A stretch of 64,000 nucleotides of DNA from Solibacillus daqui. GTDB taxonomy: Bacteria > Bacillota > Bacilli > Bacillales_A > Planococcaceae. The notes beneath the pieces are model-generated. The model had not been told where the DNA came from and did not search any database. It worked only from the letters and a program-made list of their open reading frames with translations. Each line of letters begins with the position of its first letter. Positions within the stretch are counted from its first letter, which is position 1. Shown here in pieces: positions 9,467 to 17,903 of the stretch. Made by a program: the position numbers and the translations under genes. The stretch covers positions 1,605,501 to 1,669,500 of the forward strand of contig NZ_CP114887.1 in assembly GCF_028747805.1 (NCBI RefSeq). The letters run 5' to 3'.

Positions 9467-9610
9467 ATGACCACGATTTTCGCTTTTATACCAATCTTTT
9501 TTTACCTTTGCCCAATTGTATTCGTAATTTGGTTTCTAGTTAAATTTCTTAAAATACAGCAAGAAAAAAATGAAATACTCAGGACTATTGCTAACAAGCT
9601 AAAAAATTAA
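9467..9610 (+). CDS. 47-residue single-pass membrane protein
   Basis: Short gene: ATG 9467 follows GGGGGGATT. The product starts MTTIFAFIPIFFYLCPIVFV, giving one hydrophobic segment (4-28), and ends in a charged amphipathic tail (KIQQEKNEILRTIANKLKN). The stop is followed immediately by a hairpin and T7, which supports a real transcription unit. The size and tail recall small hydrophobic peptides of the Bacillales; function unknown. Confidence 0.55.
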   Translation: MTTIFAFIPIFFYLCPIVFVIWFLVKFLKIQQEKNEILRTIANKLKN

Positions 9611-9632
9611 ACGGGGAAACCCGTCTTTTTTT
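9611..9632 (+). terminator. Short rho-independent terminator
   Basis: ACGGG / CCCGT stem with GAAA tetraloop directly after the stop of the 47-residue gene, followed by C and T7. Confidence 0.7.
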
Positions 9633-9770
9633 ATGACACAGTTTGGTTCTATAATTAAATAATTTTTGTTCAGTAAAATTAATTTTTCAAGAATCAAGAA
9701 TTATATTTCTGAATTTGCCCATGCAAAATAAATTTAAAAGGGAAGTGCAAGTATTAATGGGGGTCTCATT

Positions 9771-10052
9771 ATGTGGTTAATATTAGGTTTTATTGCAATA
9801 GTAGCAACTTTTATAAATCTTTATATGTATGGAACAGGCAAAGATTATAAATTGGCAATGGCAATGGGGTTATCATTTACGGCATTGACACTCTGTGCAG
9901 AACATAGTCTTGTATCTGATTGGATAAAAGGTGAAGATTGGTCAGCTTTAAGTGAAGTACCTAATTTTGGAAGGGCTTTGTGGTTTTTGACAATTGTTTC
10001 TATCTTACTAAATATAGCACCTATACTTATAGATCTTAAAAATAAAAAATAA
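9771..10052 (+). CDS. Small membrane protein, three hydrophobic segments
   Basis: A 93-residue protein starting MWLILGFIAIVATFINLYMY, with hydrophobic segments at about 2-20, 28-45 and 68-86 and a basic C-terminus (DLKNKK). GGGGGTC precedes the ATG. Similar short proteins are widespread in Bacillus-type genomes as hypothetical proteins; I assign no function. It stands alone between short AT-rich spacers. Confidence 0.65.
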   Translation: MWLILGFIAIVATFINLYMYGTGKDYKLAMAMGLSFTALTLCAEHSLVSDWIKGEDWSALSEVPNFGRALWFLTIVSILLNIAPILIDLKNKK

Positions 10053-10190
10053 TTACTTATTGTTGTTCATTTGGATTTACAACGTTAAAAGCAAATTGTC
10101 CCCAAATCTCGCTTTGAGAATGAATTTTAAAAGGACATTAGAATGTTAAATCGAATACAGCTTATATAACTGATAAAAAGGTGGTGACTT

Positions 10191-10571
10191 ATGAAGAAAA
10201 TATTAATAACATTCGGGCTAATCGTAGTATTGGCTGGAGCATTTGTATTTTACAACAAACTTTATTACCCTCCGTTACCAATAGAAACTATAAGCAAAAA
10301 AGAAGTGATTGAAAAACTAAATAAATCTGACGAAAAAATCATTAAAATAACTAGTGGAAACGAGAAAGAATGGTACATAGTAAACGAGCAAGATCAATCT
10401 ATTGTTGATGAAACAATTATAGATTTGTTGAGCCAAAAAGATTGGGTATTCGAACGAAAAGATGGAAGTGGACTCTTCTTTGAAAAACAAGGTGAGGATT
10501 TGATTGTCACAACACAAAAATGGACTGGTGATTATTCATTAGTTGATATTCCAATGAAATTTGACAAATAG
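10191..10571 (+). CDS. Membrane-anchored small protein
   Basis: A 126-residue protein with an N-terminal hydrophobic anchor (MKKILITFGLIVVLAGAFVF) lacking a lipobox Cys, then a ~100-residue charged extracytoplasmic domain. AAAGGTGGTG precedes the start. The gene ends with the dispersed 3'-UTR block and a strong terminator. No family recognised. Confidence 0.65.
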   Translation: MKKILITFGLIVVLAGAFVFYNKLYYPPLPIETISKKEVIEKLNKSDEKIIKITSGNEKEWYIVNEQDQSIVDETIIDLLSQKDWVFERKDGSGLFFEKQGEDLIVTTQKWTGDYSLVDIPMKFDK

Positions 10572-10592
10572 AATTTACATTTCATTATCTAA

Positions 10593-10666
10593 TAACATTC
10601 ACAAATAAAAGTTTAGCAATACAAAAAAAGCCAGAAACATTGTTAAATCAACGTTTCTGGCTTTTT
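10593..10666 (+). terminator. Dispersed 3'-UTR block (copy 2) and terminator
   Basis: The block AACATTCACAAATAAAAGTT (10594-10613) is followed by a 9-bp stem GCCAGAAAC / GTTTCTGGC (10630-10638 / 10653-10661) with T5. The A7 run 5' of the stem would allow termination from the other side too. From here to the padR promoter (10667-10867) I see no gene. Confidence 0.8.
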
Positions 10667-10867
10667 AATTGATACATTGTTTAAGTGTTGTTTTGTACAA
10701 TTTTACTAAAATTCAGTGTCGGCAATGGATTGAGCGTGTTTTGGGGAATGCTTCGTCAGTGTAATTTCTGTATAAAATTGTGCATAAATTTAGCGTTGTA
10801 AATTCACATTTTTCTAGAGCCCCCATTAACAAAAGTCTTAATATCAATTTAAAATATTGGAAAATTA

Positions 10868-10919
10868 TTGACATCTATATCAGCTGTCGATATAGTGTAT
10901 ATATCAGCACTCGATATAT
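10868..10919 (+). promoter_or_regulatory. padR promoter with two operator-like repeats
   Basis: TTGACA (10868-10873), a 17-bp spacer and TATAGT (10891-10896) form a near-consensus sigma-A promoter. Two copies of the interrupted palindrome TATATC-AGCNNTC-GATATA lie at 10876-10895 and 10900-10919, 24 bp apart. The first spans the spacer and -10 and the second covers the likely transcription start. Their position and symmetry suggest autorepression by the PadR-family protein encoded next; that assignment is inference. Confidence 0.75.
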
Positions 10920-10949
10920 CATTGGGCGATAGTTGGAGGAGGGAACTAC

Positions 10950-11261
10950 TTGCATCAGCCTTTAACAGAAGGGATTTACTATATATTATTGGCACTTTAT
11001 GAACCACGGCATGGTTACGGCATTATGCAAATTGTGGAAGAATGGAGTGCTGGGCGTGTGAAATTAGGGGCAGGCACAACTTACGGAGCTTTAAAAAATT
11101 TACAAGATAAGAAATATATTGAAACTTTAGCCGGGGAAGAACGTAAAAAGGAGTATGTCATCACTCAGCTTGGCAAAGAAGTTGTCGAAATGGAAGTCGC
11201 GCGTTTAAAAGAGCTTTACGACAATGGGCAAAAGTTAATCGAGGCGAAGGGGACTAAGTGA
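10950..11261 (+). CDS. PadR family transcriptional regulator
   Basis: A 103-residue winged-helix regulator of the short PadR subfamily (YLLALYEPRHGYGIMQIVEE, AGTTYGALKNLQDKKYI). It starts at TTG 10950 behind GGAGGAGGG. PadR proteins repress multidrug exporters and release DNA on binding hydrophobic ligands. Here the gene is first in an operon with a DUF2812 protein and an ABC-2 exporter, joined by an ATGA overlap, and two matching palindromes cover its promoter. Autoregulation is therefore likely. Confidence 0.9.
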   Translation: MHQPLTEGIYYILLALYEPRHGYGIMQIVEEWSAGRVKLGAGTTYGALKNLQDKKYIETLAGEERKKEYVITQLGKEVVEMEVARLKELYDNGQKLIEAKGTK

Positions 11262-11797
11262 TGCGAGTATTTAAACTAATTTTAGATGATGTCAAGGAAG
11301 AACAATGGCTCAATGACATGGCAAGTCAGGGCTTGCATTTCCAAAAGTTTCGCTTCCCGTTTTACACCTTTGAAAAAGGGAAGCCAGGAGAATATGTTTA
11401 CCGTACGGAAATGCTCGAAAATTTAGGCTTTGGTCAAGAAACGAAGAACTATTTGGCATTTATTGAAAGTACGGGCATTGAAGTTGTGCAAAAACGTTTT
11501 TCGTGGGCGTATTTTCGTCAGCATCAAAGCAAGGGAGCGTTTGAGCTATATAGTGATGCTGCGTCGAAGCTTGCTTATACAAATCGTATCTACGCCATTT
11601 ATGCGATGATTTTTGGGCTTAATATTGCGTCAGCGCTAATGAATGGTGTTATTTCTTACGCAGATGCTAGCGCGGATGCCAATAGCTTTTTGGCAGGCTT
11701 GAGCACAGGGGTTTCTGTAGTAATACTTTACCCAATGCTGAAATCGTTTTTCCGTAGACGTAATTTAAAAAAAGAAATCGAGTTATTCGAACTGTAG
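11258..11797 (+). CDS. DUF2812 domain membrane protein
   Basis: A 179-residue protein. The N-terminal DUF2812 module (KLILDDVKEEQWLNDMASQG, then HFQKFRFPFYTFEKG) is followed by two transmembrane helices (~113-132 and 145-165) and a basic tail. DUF2812 genes commonly follow padR genes. The start ATG overlaps the padR stop by four bases, so expression is coupled. Its role is unknown; a membrane sensor or anti-regulator acting with PadR is a plausible guess from conserved neighbourhood only. Confidence 0.82.
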   Translation: MMRVFKLILDDVKEEQWLNDMASQGLHFQKFRFPFYTFEKGKPGEYVYRTEMLENLGFGQETKNYLAFIESTGIEVVQKRFSWAYFRQHQSKGAFELYSDAASKLAYTNRIYAIYAMIFGLNIASALMNGVISYADASADANSFLAGLSTGVSVVILYPMLKSFFRRRNLKKEIELFEL

Positions 11798-11809
11798 GAG
11801 GGAAATTGA

Positions 11810-12712
11810 ATGGTATTACAATTGTCTGGTGTAACAAAGCGTTACAAAGATTTTACCGCGGTCAACCAGCTGAATTTTACGATTCAAAAAGGCGAAATAT
11901 TTGGTCTGATTGGTCAAAACGGGGCAGGGAAAACAACGACGTTCCGTATGATTTTAGATTTACAAGATACAACAGAAGGAACAATCACATGGGGTGGTCA
12001 GCCGATTAAATCCATTAGCCGTGACATGCTCGGCTATTTACCAGAGGAGCGCGGGATTTTCCCACAAATGAAAGTCGAAGAGCAGCTGTACTTTTTCGGT
12101 GAGCTACACGGCATGGATAAGCAGGAGCTAAAAAAGGATATCGATTTTTGGATTGCACGCTTTGACCTTGAGGAGAAGCGCCATGTAAAAGCTGAAACGC
12201 TGTCAAAAGGAAATAAACAAAAAGTACAGTTAATTGCGAGCTTTATTCACAAGCCAGACTTCCTCATTTTAGATGAACCTTTTAGTGGGCTAGACCCGGT
12301 GAATATGGAGCTACTAAAAAATGCAATCTTGCACTTACGGGACCAAGGGATGACGATTCTATTTTCAAGTCACCAAATGGATAATGTCGAGGAGCTGTGT
12401 GACCATTTATGCTTATTAAAGCGTGGTGAATCGCTGTTTTCGGGCTCGCTATTAGACCTGAAAAAGCAATATGGAAAAACGAATCTCACAGTGCGCACCG
12501 ATAAATCGGAGGCAGAGCTTGCTGGGTATCCAGGCGTTGTAAAGGTGAAGATGGAGCGTGATGAGCAAGCGATGCTAACATTACAAGATGAATCTTTTGC
12601 ACCACAAATTTTCGAATTGCTGTCAAATGGCGCATACATCGAAAAATTCAGCTTAGATTATTTATCGCTGCATGAAATTTTCAAGGAGAAGGTAGGTGCG
12701 GGTCTTGTCTAA
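11810..12712 (+). CDS. ABC-2 type exporter ATP-binding protein
   Basis: A 300-residue ATPase of the NatA/YhaQ type. Walker A is GQNGAGKTT, the Q-loop region PEERG, the signature LSKGNKQK (a divergent LSGGQ), Walker B FLILDEPFSGLD, and the switch His is in SSHQM. A ~75-residue C-terminal extension follows the NBD, as in this subfamily. GGAGGGAAATTGA precedes the ATG. The 3' end overlaps the permease gene by 17 bp. It should power the permease encoded next, under PadR control. Confidence 0.92.
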   Translation: MVLQLSGVTKRYKDFTAVNQLNFTIQKGEIFGLIGQNGAGKTTTFRMILDLQDTTEGTITWGGQPIKSISRDMLGYLPEERGIFPQMKVEEQLYFFGELHGMDKQELKKDIDFWIARFDLEEKRHVKAETLSKGNKQKVQLIASFIHKPDFLILDEPFSGLDPVNMELLKNAILHLRDQGMTILFSSHQMDNVEELCDHLCLLKRGESLFSGSLLDLKKQYGKTNLTVRTDKSEAELAGYPGVVKVKMERDEQAMLTLQDESFAPQIFELLSNGAYIEKFSLDYLSLHEIFKEKVGAGLV

Positions 12713-13937
12713 ATTTAATGTACTCGTAAAAAAGCTTTATAAGCAAAAAATACGGTCAAAATCATTTATTTTAATGACATTACTGTATTTAGTTGTGCTT
12801 TCGGGTTTCATGTTTTGGTCGGAAATTAAGGAGCTGCTGTTTTCAGGAGATGCCGATGTAATTGCAGTTGTAAATGAAACCGATTTTGATGTGTCACAGG
12901 TGCTTCAAAATACGGATGACTACACATTTGAATATGTTGCGGCCGATGCAGTGGCAGATAATTTAAAGGATGACGATTATTACGCCGCGTTTACATTAAG
13001 CGATGCTAGTGGAAAGCTTGCTGCAAAAATAGAATCATATGATCCGCTGCCATTAAATGACCAGCAAGAGTATCAAAATATACTTAATCAGGTTGGGCAA
13101 ATGTATGCCATGAGTCAGGTTGATTTAAGCCCAGAACAGCAGGAGTTACTACTTTCTTCGGAGCCTGTCATTACGCTTAATTCGTTAAATGAAGCGGCTG
13201 AGGACGGGAAATCAGCAGATGAAAAAATGGCGGGCGTTTGGATTAGTTATGCAATTGGAATTATTATTTATGCTTTTGTTGCGACGTACTTATCGATGGT
13301 AACAACGGATGTGGCGTCTGAAAAGGGCTCACGCGCTTTAGAAATGTTACTTGTTAGTGTAAAGCCTGAGATTCATTTCCGCTCGAAAATTATCGGAACA
13401 TTTTTAGTTGCGTTAACGCAGTTTGTCGTGCTGTTTGGTGGACTGCTCTTACTGCTACGTTTCTCTGATGGTGGGAATAAATGGTCGTTTGTGACGGATT
13501 TACTTAATTCGTTATCGGTTGGCTATTTCATGTATGTGGTCGGCTTCTTGTTCTTAACGATTTTAATGTATTTAATTATTGGTGCGCTATTTGGCTCACT
13601 TGTTTCGAAGGTAGAAGAGGCGGGGCAAGTGATGATGCCGGCGATGATGTTAACGCTTATTGGCTTCTATGTCATGCTTACAGGGATGGGCAATCCTGAT
13701 ACAATGCTCATTAAAGTGTTCTCATATATTCCGTTTACGTCGGGAATGGTGATGCCGATGCGTTTAGGAGCAACGGATATAAACGCCATTGAGCCAATTA
13801 TTAGTTTTGGGTTATTAGTTGGTACGGTGCTTGCATTATACTTTGTCAGCCTATCGTTCTACAAACGTAGTGTATTAACGTACTCTGCAGGCGGCATTAT
13901 CGAAAAAATGAAAACCGTGTTCAAGGTGACAACATAA
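12696..13937 (+). CDS. ABC-2 type exporter permease (NatB/YhaP-like)
   Basis: A 413-residue permease: one N-terminal helix (~23-42), a large extracytoplasmic domain (~45-175), then five or six helices (~180-395), the architecture of ABC2_membrane_3 permeases such as NatB and YhaP. The motif EKGSRALEMLLVSVKP follows the first core helix, as is typical of this family. Start chosen as GTG 12696, seven bases after AAGGAGA; TTG 12705 is possible. Substrate unknown; sodium, drugs or peptides are reported for relatives. The operon ends at a terminator. Confidence 0.88.
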   Translation: MRVLSKFNVLVKKLYKQKIRSKSFILMTLLYLVVLSGFMFWSEIKELLFSGDADVIAVVNETDFDVSQVLQNTDDYTFEYVAADAVADNLKDDDYYAAFTLSDASGKLAAKIESYDPLPLNDQQEYQNILNQVGQMYAMSQVDLSPEQQELLLSSEPVITLNSLNEAAEDGKSADEKMAGVWISYAIGIIIYAFVATYLSMVTTDVASEKGSRALEMLLVSVKPEIHFRSKIIGTFLVALTQFVVLFGGLLLLLRFSDGGNKWSFVTDLLNSLSVGYFMYVVGFLFLTILMYLIIGALFGSLVSKVEEAGQVMMPAMMLTLIGFYVMLTGMGNPDTMLIKVFSYIPFTSGMVMPMRLGATDINAIEPIISFGLLVGTVLALYFVSLSFYKRSVLTYSAGGIIEKMKTVFKVTT

Positions 13938-13988
13938 TGTGCGAGTAGCTATTCATGCACTTTCGTAGTACACTAGGAACATACGAGA

Positions 13989-14018
13989 GACTTGTCTTTT
14001 GCGGGCAAGTCTTTTTTT
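13989..14018 (+). terminator. Terminator of the padR-ABC operon
   Basis: GACTTG / CAAGTC stem with an 11-nt loop, followed by T7. Confidence 0.75.
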
Positions 14019-14047
14019 AATTGAACGCAAAACAAAAGGATGACTTT

Positions 14048-15244
14048 ATGAGAAAATTAGTAGAATTACAAGTAGATGCGAAGGCAATTAAGGATTTAAC
14101 AAATGGCTATCCGTTAATTTTAAAGGATGCCATTGTGACAAATGAAGTAGAGGTCGAGGAAGGTAGCTTACTGCACTTAGTTGACAAAAATGGTGGCTAT
14201 ATCGCAACGGGCTATTACGGCGCGCAAAATAAAGGCATTGGTTGGGTGCTATCACGTAAGGAAAAAGAAGCGATTGATGTGAAGTTTTTCACAAGCAAAA
14301 TTCGTAAAGCGGCAGAAAAACGTGCAGACTTTTTTGCATCAGACGATACATCAGCCTTCCGCGTATTCAATGGTGAGGGAGACGGCATCGGAGGCTTAAC
14401 AATCGATTTTTTCAATGGCTTTTACATGGTGAGCTGGTATAGTGAAGGTATTTATTCATTCCGTGCAGATATTTATGCAGCGCTTAAGCAAGCGGTGAAC
14501 ACGCGCGGAGTATATGAAAAATTGCGCTTCAACACAAATGGTCAGTATATTGAAAAAGATGATTATGTGTCAGGCGAAAAGGGCGAGTTCCCGTTAATCG
14601 TGCAAGAAAATGGCATGAATTATGCAGTAGATTTAAACGACGGTGCGATGACGGGGATTTTCCTCGATCAACGTAATGTGCGTAAAGCGATACGCGACCG
14701 TTATGCAAATGACAAAACGGTATTAAATACATTCTCTTACACAGGAGCATTTTCAGTTGCGGCTGCTTTAGGTGGCGCGGCTGGTACGACAAGTGTAGAC
14801 CTTGCAAAACGTAGCTTAGCGAAAACAATCGAGCAGTTTAGCGTCAACGGAATTGATTATGAATCGCAGGATATTAAAGTGATGAATGTGTTCGATTACT
14901 TTAGCTATGCCGCACGTAAAGGCTTGGCGTTTGATGTTGTTGTACTTGACCCACCAAGTTTTGCCCGTACAAAAAAAATGACGTTTAGTACAGCGAAGGA
15001 TTATCCGAAACTGTTAAAAGATGCACTGACAATCACAAATGACGGTGGTGTCATTGTCGCATCAACAAATAACGCAAGCTTTAACATGAAAAAGTTCAAA
15101 ACGTTTATCGACAAAGCGTTTAAGGACTACGGTGCACGCTACAAAATTTTAGAGGAGCACCAATTACCAGAGGACTTTGTCGTACCACACAACTTCCCAG
15201 AGTTTAATTACTTAAAAGTGGTATTTATCCAAGTAACGAAATAG
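14048..15244 (+). CDS. Class I SAM-dependent rRNA methyltransferase (RlmI-like)
   Basis: A 398-residue protein: N-terminal PUA-type RNA-binding domain (~1-75), EEHD-like linker region, and a Rossmann methyltransferase domain (~170-398). The SAM site is TFSYTGAFSVAAALGG, and the catalytic loop VVLDPPSFART carries the DPPSF motif of 23S rRNA m5C methyltransferases related to E. coli RlmI. Start placed at ATG 14048, seven bases after AAAAGGA; an upstream in-frame TTG at 14021 lacks a ribosome site. It is followed closely by a 62-codon gene and then a terminator. The target base cannot be read from sequence. Confidence 0.88.
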   Translation: MRKLVELQVDAKAIKDLTNGYPLILKDAIVTNEVEVEEGSLLHLVDKNGGYIATGYYGAQNKGIGWVLSRKEKEAIDVKFFTSKIRKAAEKRADFFASDDTSAFRVFNGEGDGIGGLTIDFFNGFYMVSWYSEGIYSFRADIYAALKQAVNTRGVYEKLRFNTNGQYIEKDDYVSGEKGEFPLIVQENGMNYAVDLNDGAMTGIFLDQRNVRKAIRDRYANDKTVLNTFSYTGAFSVAAALGGAAGTTSVDLAKRSLAKTIEQFSVNGIDYESQDIKVMNVFDYFSYAARKGLAFDVVVLDPPSFARTKKMTFSTAKDYPKLLKDALTITNDGGVIVASTNNASFNMKKFKTFIDKAFKDYGARYKILEEHQLPEDFVVPHNFPEFNYLKVVFIQVTK

Positions 15245-15254
15245 GAGAAAAAAT

Positions 15255-15443
15255 ATGCGCTATAATAAAACAATAATGCTCAAGCTGATCAATGAACATC
15301 GTGAGCTACATGACGAATTAAAAAAGCTCAAAAGCGAAATGGGCTTAGAGAAAAACTTTGCCGTAAAAGCATTGTATCATTCAATGGTGGCCGATAGCGG
15401 TCCATATATGCAGGATTATCAGGATTTAGACCGTCTGAAATAA
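15255..15443 (+). CDS. Small charged protein co-transcribed with the methyltransferase
   Basis: A 62-residue, mainly helical cytosolic protein (LKLINEHRELHDELKKLKSE, ending MQDYQDLDRLK). It starts 10 bp after the methyltransferase stop with AGGAGA in the gap, so the two form an operon. No family recognised. Confidence 0.65.
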   Translation: MRYNKTIMLKLINEHRELHDELKKLKSEMGLEKNFAVKALYHSMVADSGPYMQDYQDLDRLK

Positions 15444-15497
15444 ACGAGGCGTGTTTAGTATAAGCATGTAAAAAATTAAATAAGTGTTTCAATTTTA

Positions 15498-15533
15498 GGT
15501 TCAAATCGTATTTGATTTGAACCTTTTATTTTT
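15498..15533 (+). terminator. Rho-independent terminator
   Basis: Perfect 10-bp stem GGTTCAAATC / GATTTGAACC, 6-nt loop, then TTTTATTTTT. Confidence 0.8.
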
Positions 15534-15704
15534 AATCCATAGTTTGGATATTAGATTTGATTATTATCCTACACAATCTCTAAGATGTTTTTATCAAACA
15601 AGTGAAGGGGTTCCTTCAATTTTTCTACTATTCATGGAGAAAAGTACAATCTTGATGCACAATTGCGCACTTTTTCTGAAGACTTAATACTAACTTTTGT
15701 ACGA

Positions 15705-16637
15705 TTATCCTTTTAACTGATCTACTAATGTTTTTGCTTGATTATCAAGCTGATGGGCTGATTCACCAATCCCAATAAATTCGCGTACTGCTTGTTCGAT
15801 ATGTGTCTGGCTTTCAGAAATTGACTTTTCTGAACGCTCTGTTCCTAAACTAATATTTTGCACCTGTTCAGAAATGTTTTTTACATTAGCTTGTACTTGT
15901 TGAGTCGCTTCCTTAGCTTGATTGGCTAACTTTCGAACTTCGCCTGCAACAACGTTAAAGGCTCTTCCGTGCTCACCAGCGTGAGCTGCTTGAATTGCAG
16001 CATTCAAAGCTAATAAATTAGTTTGCGTAGCAATGTCATCGATGGTTTTCACGATACCTCGAATGGCTTCAGTTTGAGTATTGAGTTTCTGCAAGACTTC
16101 CACGTTTTTATTGGTTTGATCAACAATTTTTGATATTGCAGATTCTACATCATGACTGCGGCTAATCCCTTTGTCCGCCCGTTCTTTTAAATCCTCTGAC
16201 ATACGTAGCAAATTAGAGATAACATTAGCAGTTCCATTTTCACGAGCTGTAATATCAGTAGCCACTTTTATTACGGCTTGAATTACTCCGCTATCATCAA
16301 AAACGGGTGTATAGGTTGCTTCGAGCCATATCAAATTTCCTTGTTTCGTAATTCTTTGGATTTTTTGTTGAAATGATTCTCCATTTCGGAGATTTTCCCA
16401 GAAAGTATGATACTCTGGGCTTTCTACAAATTCAGTAGTACAGAATTGCCGATGATGGATATTAGACAGTTCTTCAACCCTATAGCCCATCGCTTTTGCG
16501 AAATTAAGATTTGCCCAAAGTACATTTCCATATGGGTCAAACTCAATCATTGCTAATGATGATTCTAAAGCAACCAGTACGAAATTTTGGTTCAGTACCT
16601 GTGTACTGGTACGTTTTATAAGATGTTCAATCGACAT
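15705..16637 (-). CDS. Soluble PAS-MCP chemosensor protein
   Basis: A 310-residue cytosolic chemoreceptor. A PAS domain with PAC tail spans ~20-135 ([35 protein letters not shown]), followed by a short methyl-accepting signalling domain (~150-300). The hairpin tip [15 protein letters not shown] is close to the universal [15 protein letters not shown], and [12 protein letters not shown] is intact. No transmembrane segment is present, so it senses an intracellular ligand or redox state and should act on CheA/CheW. It is monocistronic on the minus strand with AGGAG before ATG. Flanking DNA holds no other chemotaxis gene. Confidence 0.88.
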   Translation of the reverse strand: MSIEHLIKRTSTQVLNQNFVLVALESSLAMIEFDPYGNVLWANLNFAKAMGYRVEELSNIHHRQFCTTEFVESPEYHTFWENLRNGESFQQKIQRITKQGNLIWLEATYTPVFDDSGVIQAVIKVATDITARENGTANVISNLLRMSEDLKERADKGISRSHDVESAISKIVDQTNKNVEVLQKLNTQTEAIRGIVKTIDDIATQTNLLALNAAIQAAHAGEHGRAFNVVAGEVRKLANQAKEATQQVQANVKNISEQVQNISLGTERSEKSISESQTHIEQAVREFIGIGESAHQLDNQAKTLVDQLKG

Positions 16638-17029
16638 ATATTAATCTCCTATTGTTTTGGGATTTCCCGATAATATCTAATTGTACTAAATATAAAGTCT
16701 TATGTCATATTTCAGAAGAATCATAAATTGAAATTGAGTGAAAATTAAGGCCTATTAATCTTCCGGGAAACGGTACAATTATTATTTAAAAAGCCCTACT
16801 AATTGTTATTTATAAACAATTTTCCTTGGTGTTGTAAATTCCTGTAAATCTTTCTAGGTGTATTATTCAACAATTTGGCAGGGTTTTTGAAAAACGTGAC
16901 TGGTATTAGTTTTAGAGGCGCTATTATACATTGACCATTTTATTTTCTCTGCAAAGTTGAAATTTTTTCCCTCGAGCGTCCCCAAATTGAACGCACTTTG
17001 TAATTTACCTTATAAAGGAGGAATTACAA
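16638..17029 (+). other. Intergenic region with Shine-Dalgarno-enclosing inverted repeat
   Basis: This 392-bp gap has no gene. Its 3' end holds a perfect 9-bp inverted repeat TTTGTAATT (16997-17005) / AATTACAAA (17022-17030) around AAAGGAGG; the right arm reaches the A of the next start codon. Folding would place the ribosome site in a 16-nt loop and pair the bases just before ATG. Confidence 0.5.
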
Positions 17030-17806
17030 ATGCTTCATCATTTAACTTCGTATAGACAATTTCAGTCGGTTGGTGAGATGGATTCAAATGTTCAACAGTA
17101 CATAAACGACCATTCGTTGACAAAGTCACAGCTCCGAATTTTACATTGCATTGCAAGTCATGCGTTGGCAACACCAGGCGTAGCACATCTAAAAGCAGAA
17201 ACGATTGCCAAAAAGCTCGCGATTTCTGCAAAAACCGTATACCGTGCAGTGAAGTATTTACAGCAGATTGGTATTATTCAAAAGGTAGCTTTCACAAAAT
17301 TAAACGGTATTAAGGCGGCGAATATTTACATCATTTGTCCGTATGTCCCATCGGAAATGTCCGAACGAGATGTGCCTGTGAAAGCTTGTCAAACTAAGCT
17401 TGAACCGCCGAAAACTGTAGACGAATCAATTTCTTTTGAATCTAAAAAAAGTAGTAAAGATAATCTATTATGCAAAACGCATAATAGATGGCATATAGAT
17501 TTACAAACACATTTTAGTTATTTTCCATTAACACAGTATTTTGCAAATCAAGTACATGCCATTATTCCAAAATTAGCGATATATAATGAGCAGCAATTTG
17601 AACGCGCAAAGAAAATCATTACAGATTGTGTGTTTCTAGTAGCCAATCAACAAATTACAATTTATAGCTCATTTGAAAACTTTGTACTAGGTGCTTATAA
17701 GAAATGGATTTTGCCTACAATCGAACAAGCACCAGTAACGGATCAACAACCGACGATTTCGACAAGACCAGTGCCGTTTTACAATTGGTTAGAAGAGCGA
17801 GCTTGA
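17030..17806 (+). CDS. Helix-turn-helix protein
   Basis: A 258-residue protein. Residues ~25-95 form a winged helix-turn-helix (LTKSQLRILHCIASHA, IAKKLAISAKTVYRAVKYLQ), like the HTH_36/replication-initiator type used by plasmid and phage regulators. A Ser/Lys-rich linker (~115-150) and a C-terminal domain (~155-258) without recognisable motifs follow. AAAGGAGG supports the start and sits in the loop of an inverted repeat. It lies 97 bp upstream of the YheI/YheH exporter, so it could regulate it, but no operator is evident. Confidence 0.7.
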   Translation: MLHHLTSYRQFQSVGEMDSNVQQYINDHSLTKSQLRILHCIASHALATPGVAHLKAETIAKKLAISAKTVYRAVKYLQQIGIIQKVAFTKLNGIKAANIYIICPYVPSEMSERDVPVKACQTKLEPPKTVDESISFESKKSSKDNLLCKTHNRWHIDLQTHFSYFPLTQYFANQVHAIIPKLAIYNEQQFERAKKIITDCVFLVANQQITIYSSFENFVLGAYKKWILPTIEQAPVTDQQPTISTRPVPFYNWLEERA

Positions 17807-17903
17807 ATATAATTCGGAGCTCGAAAAAAATGTGTTCAAATATATCAAAAAATTCAAAGTTTTGTTAAAATGGTAAGACTTGAGAATAAAAGAGGGTGAA
17901 AAA

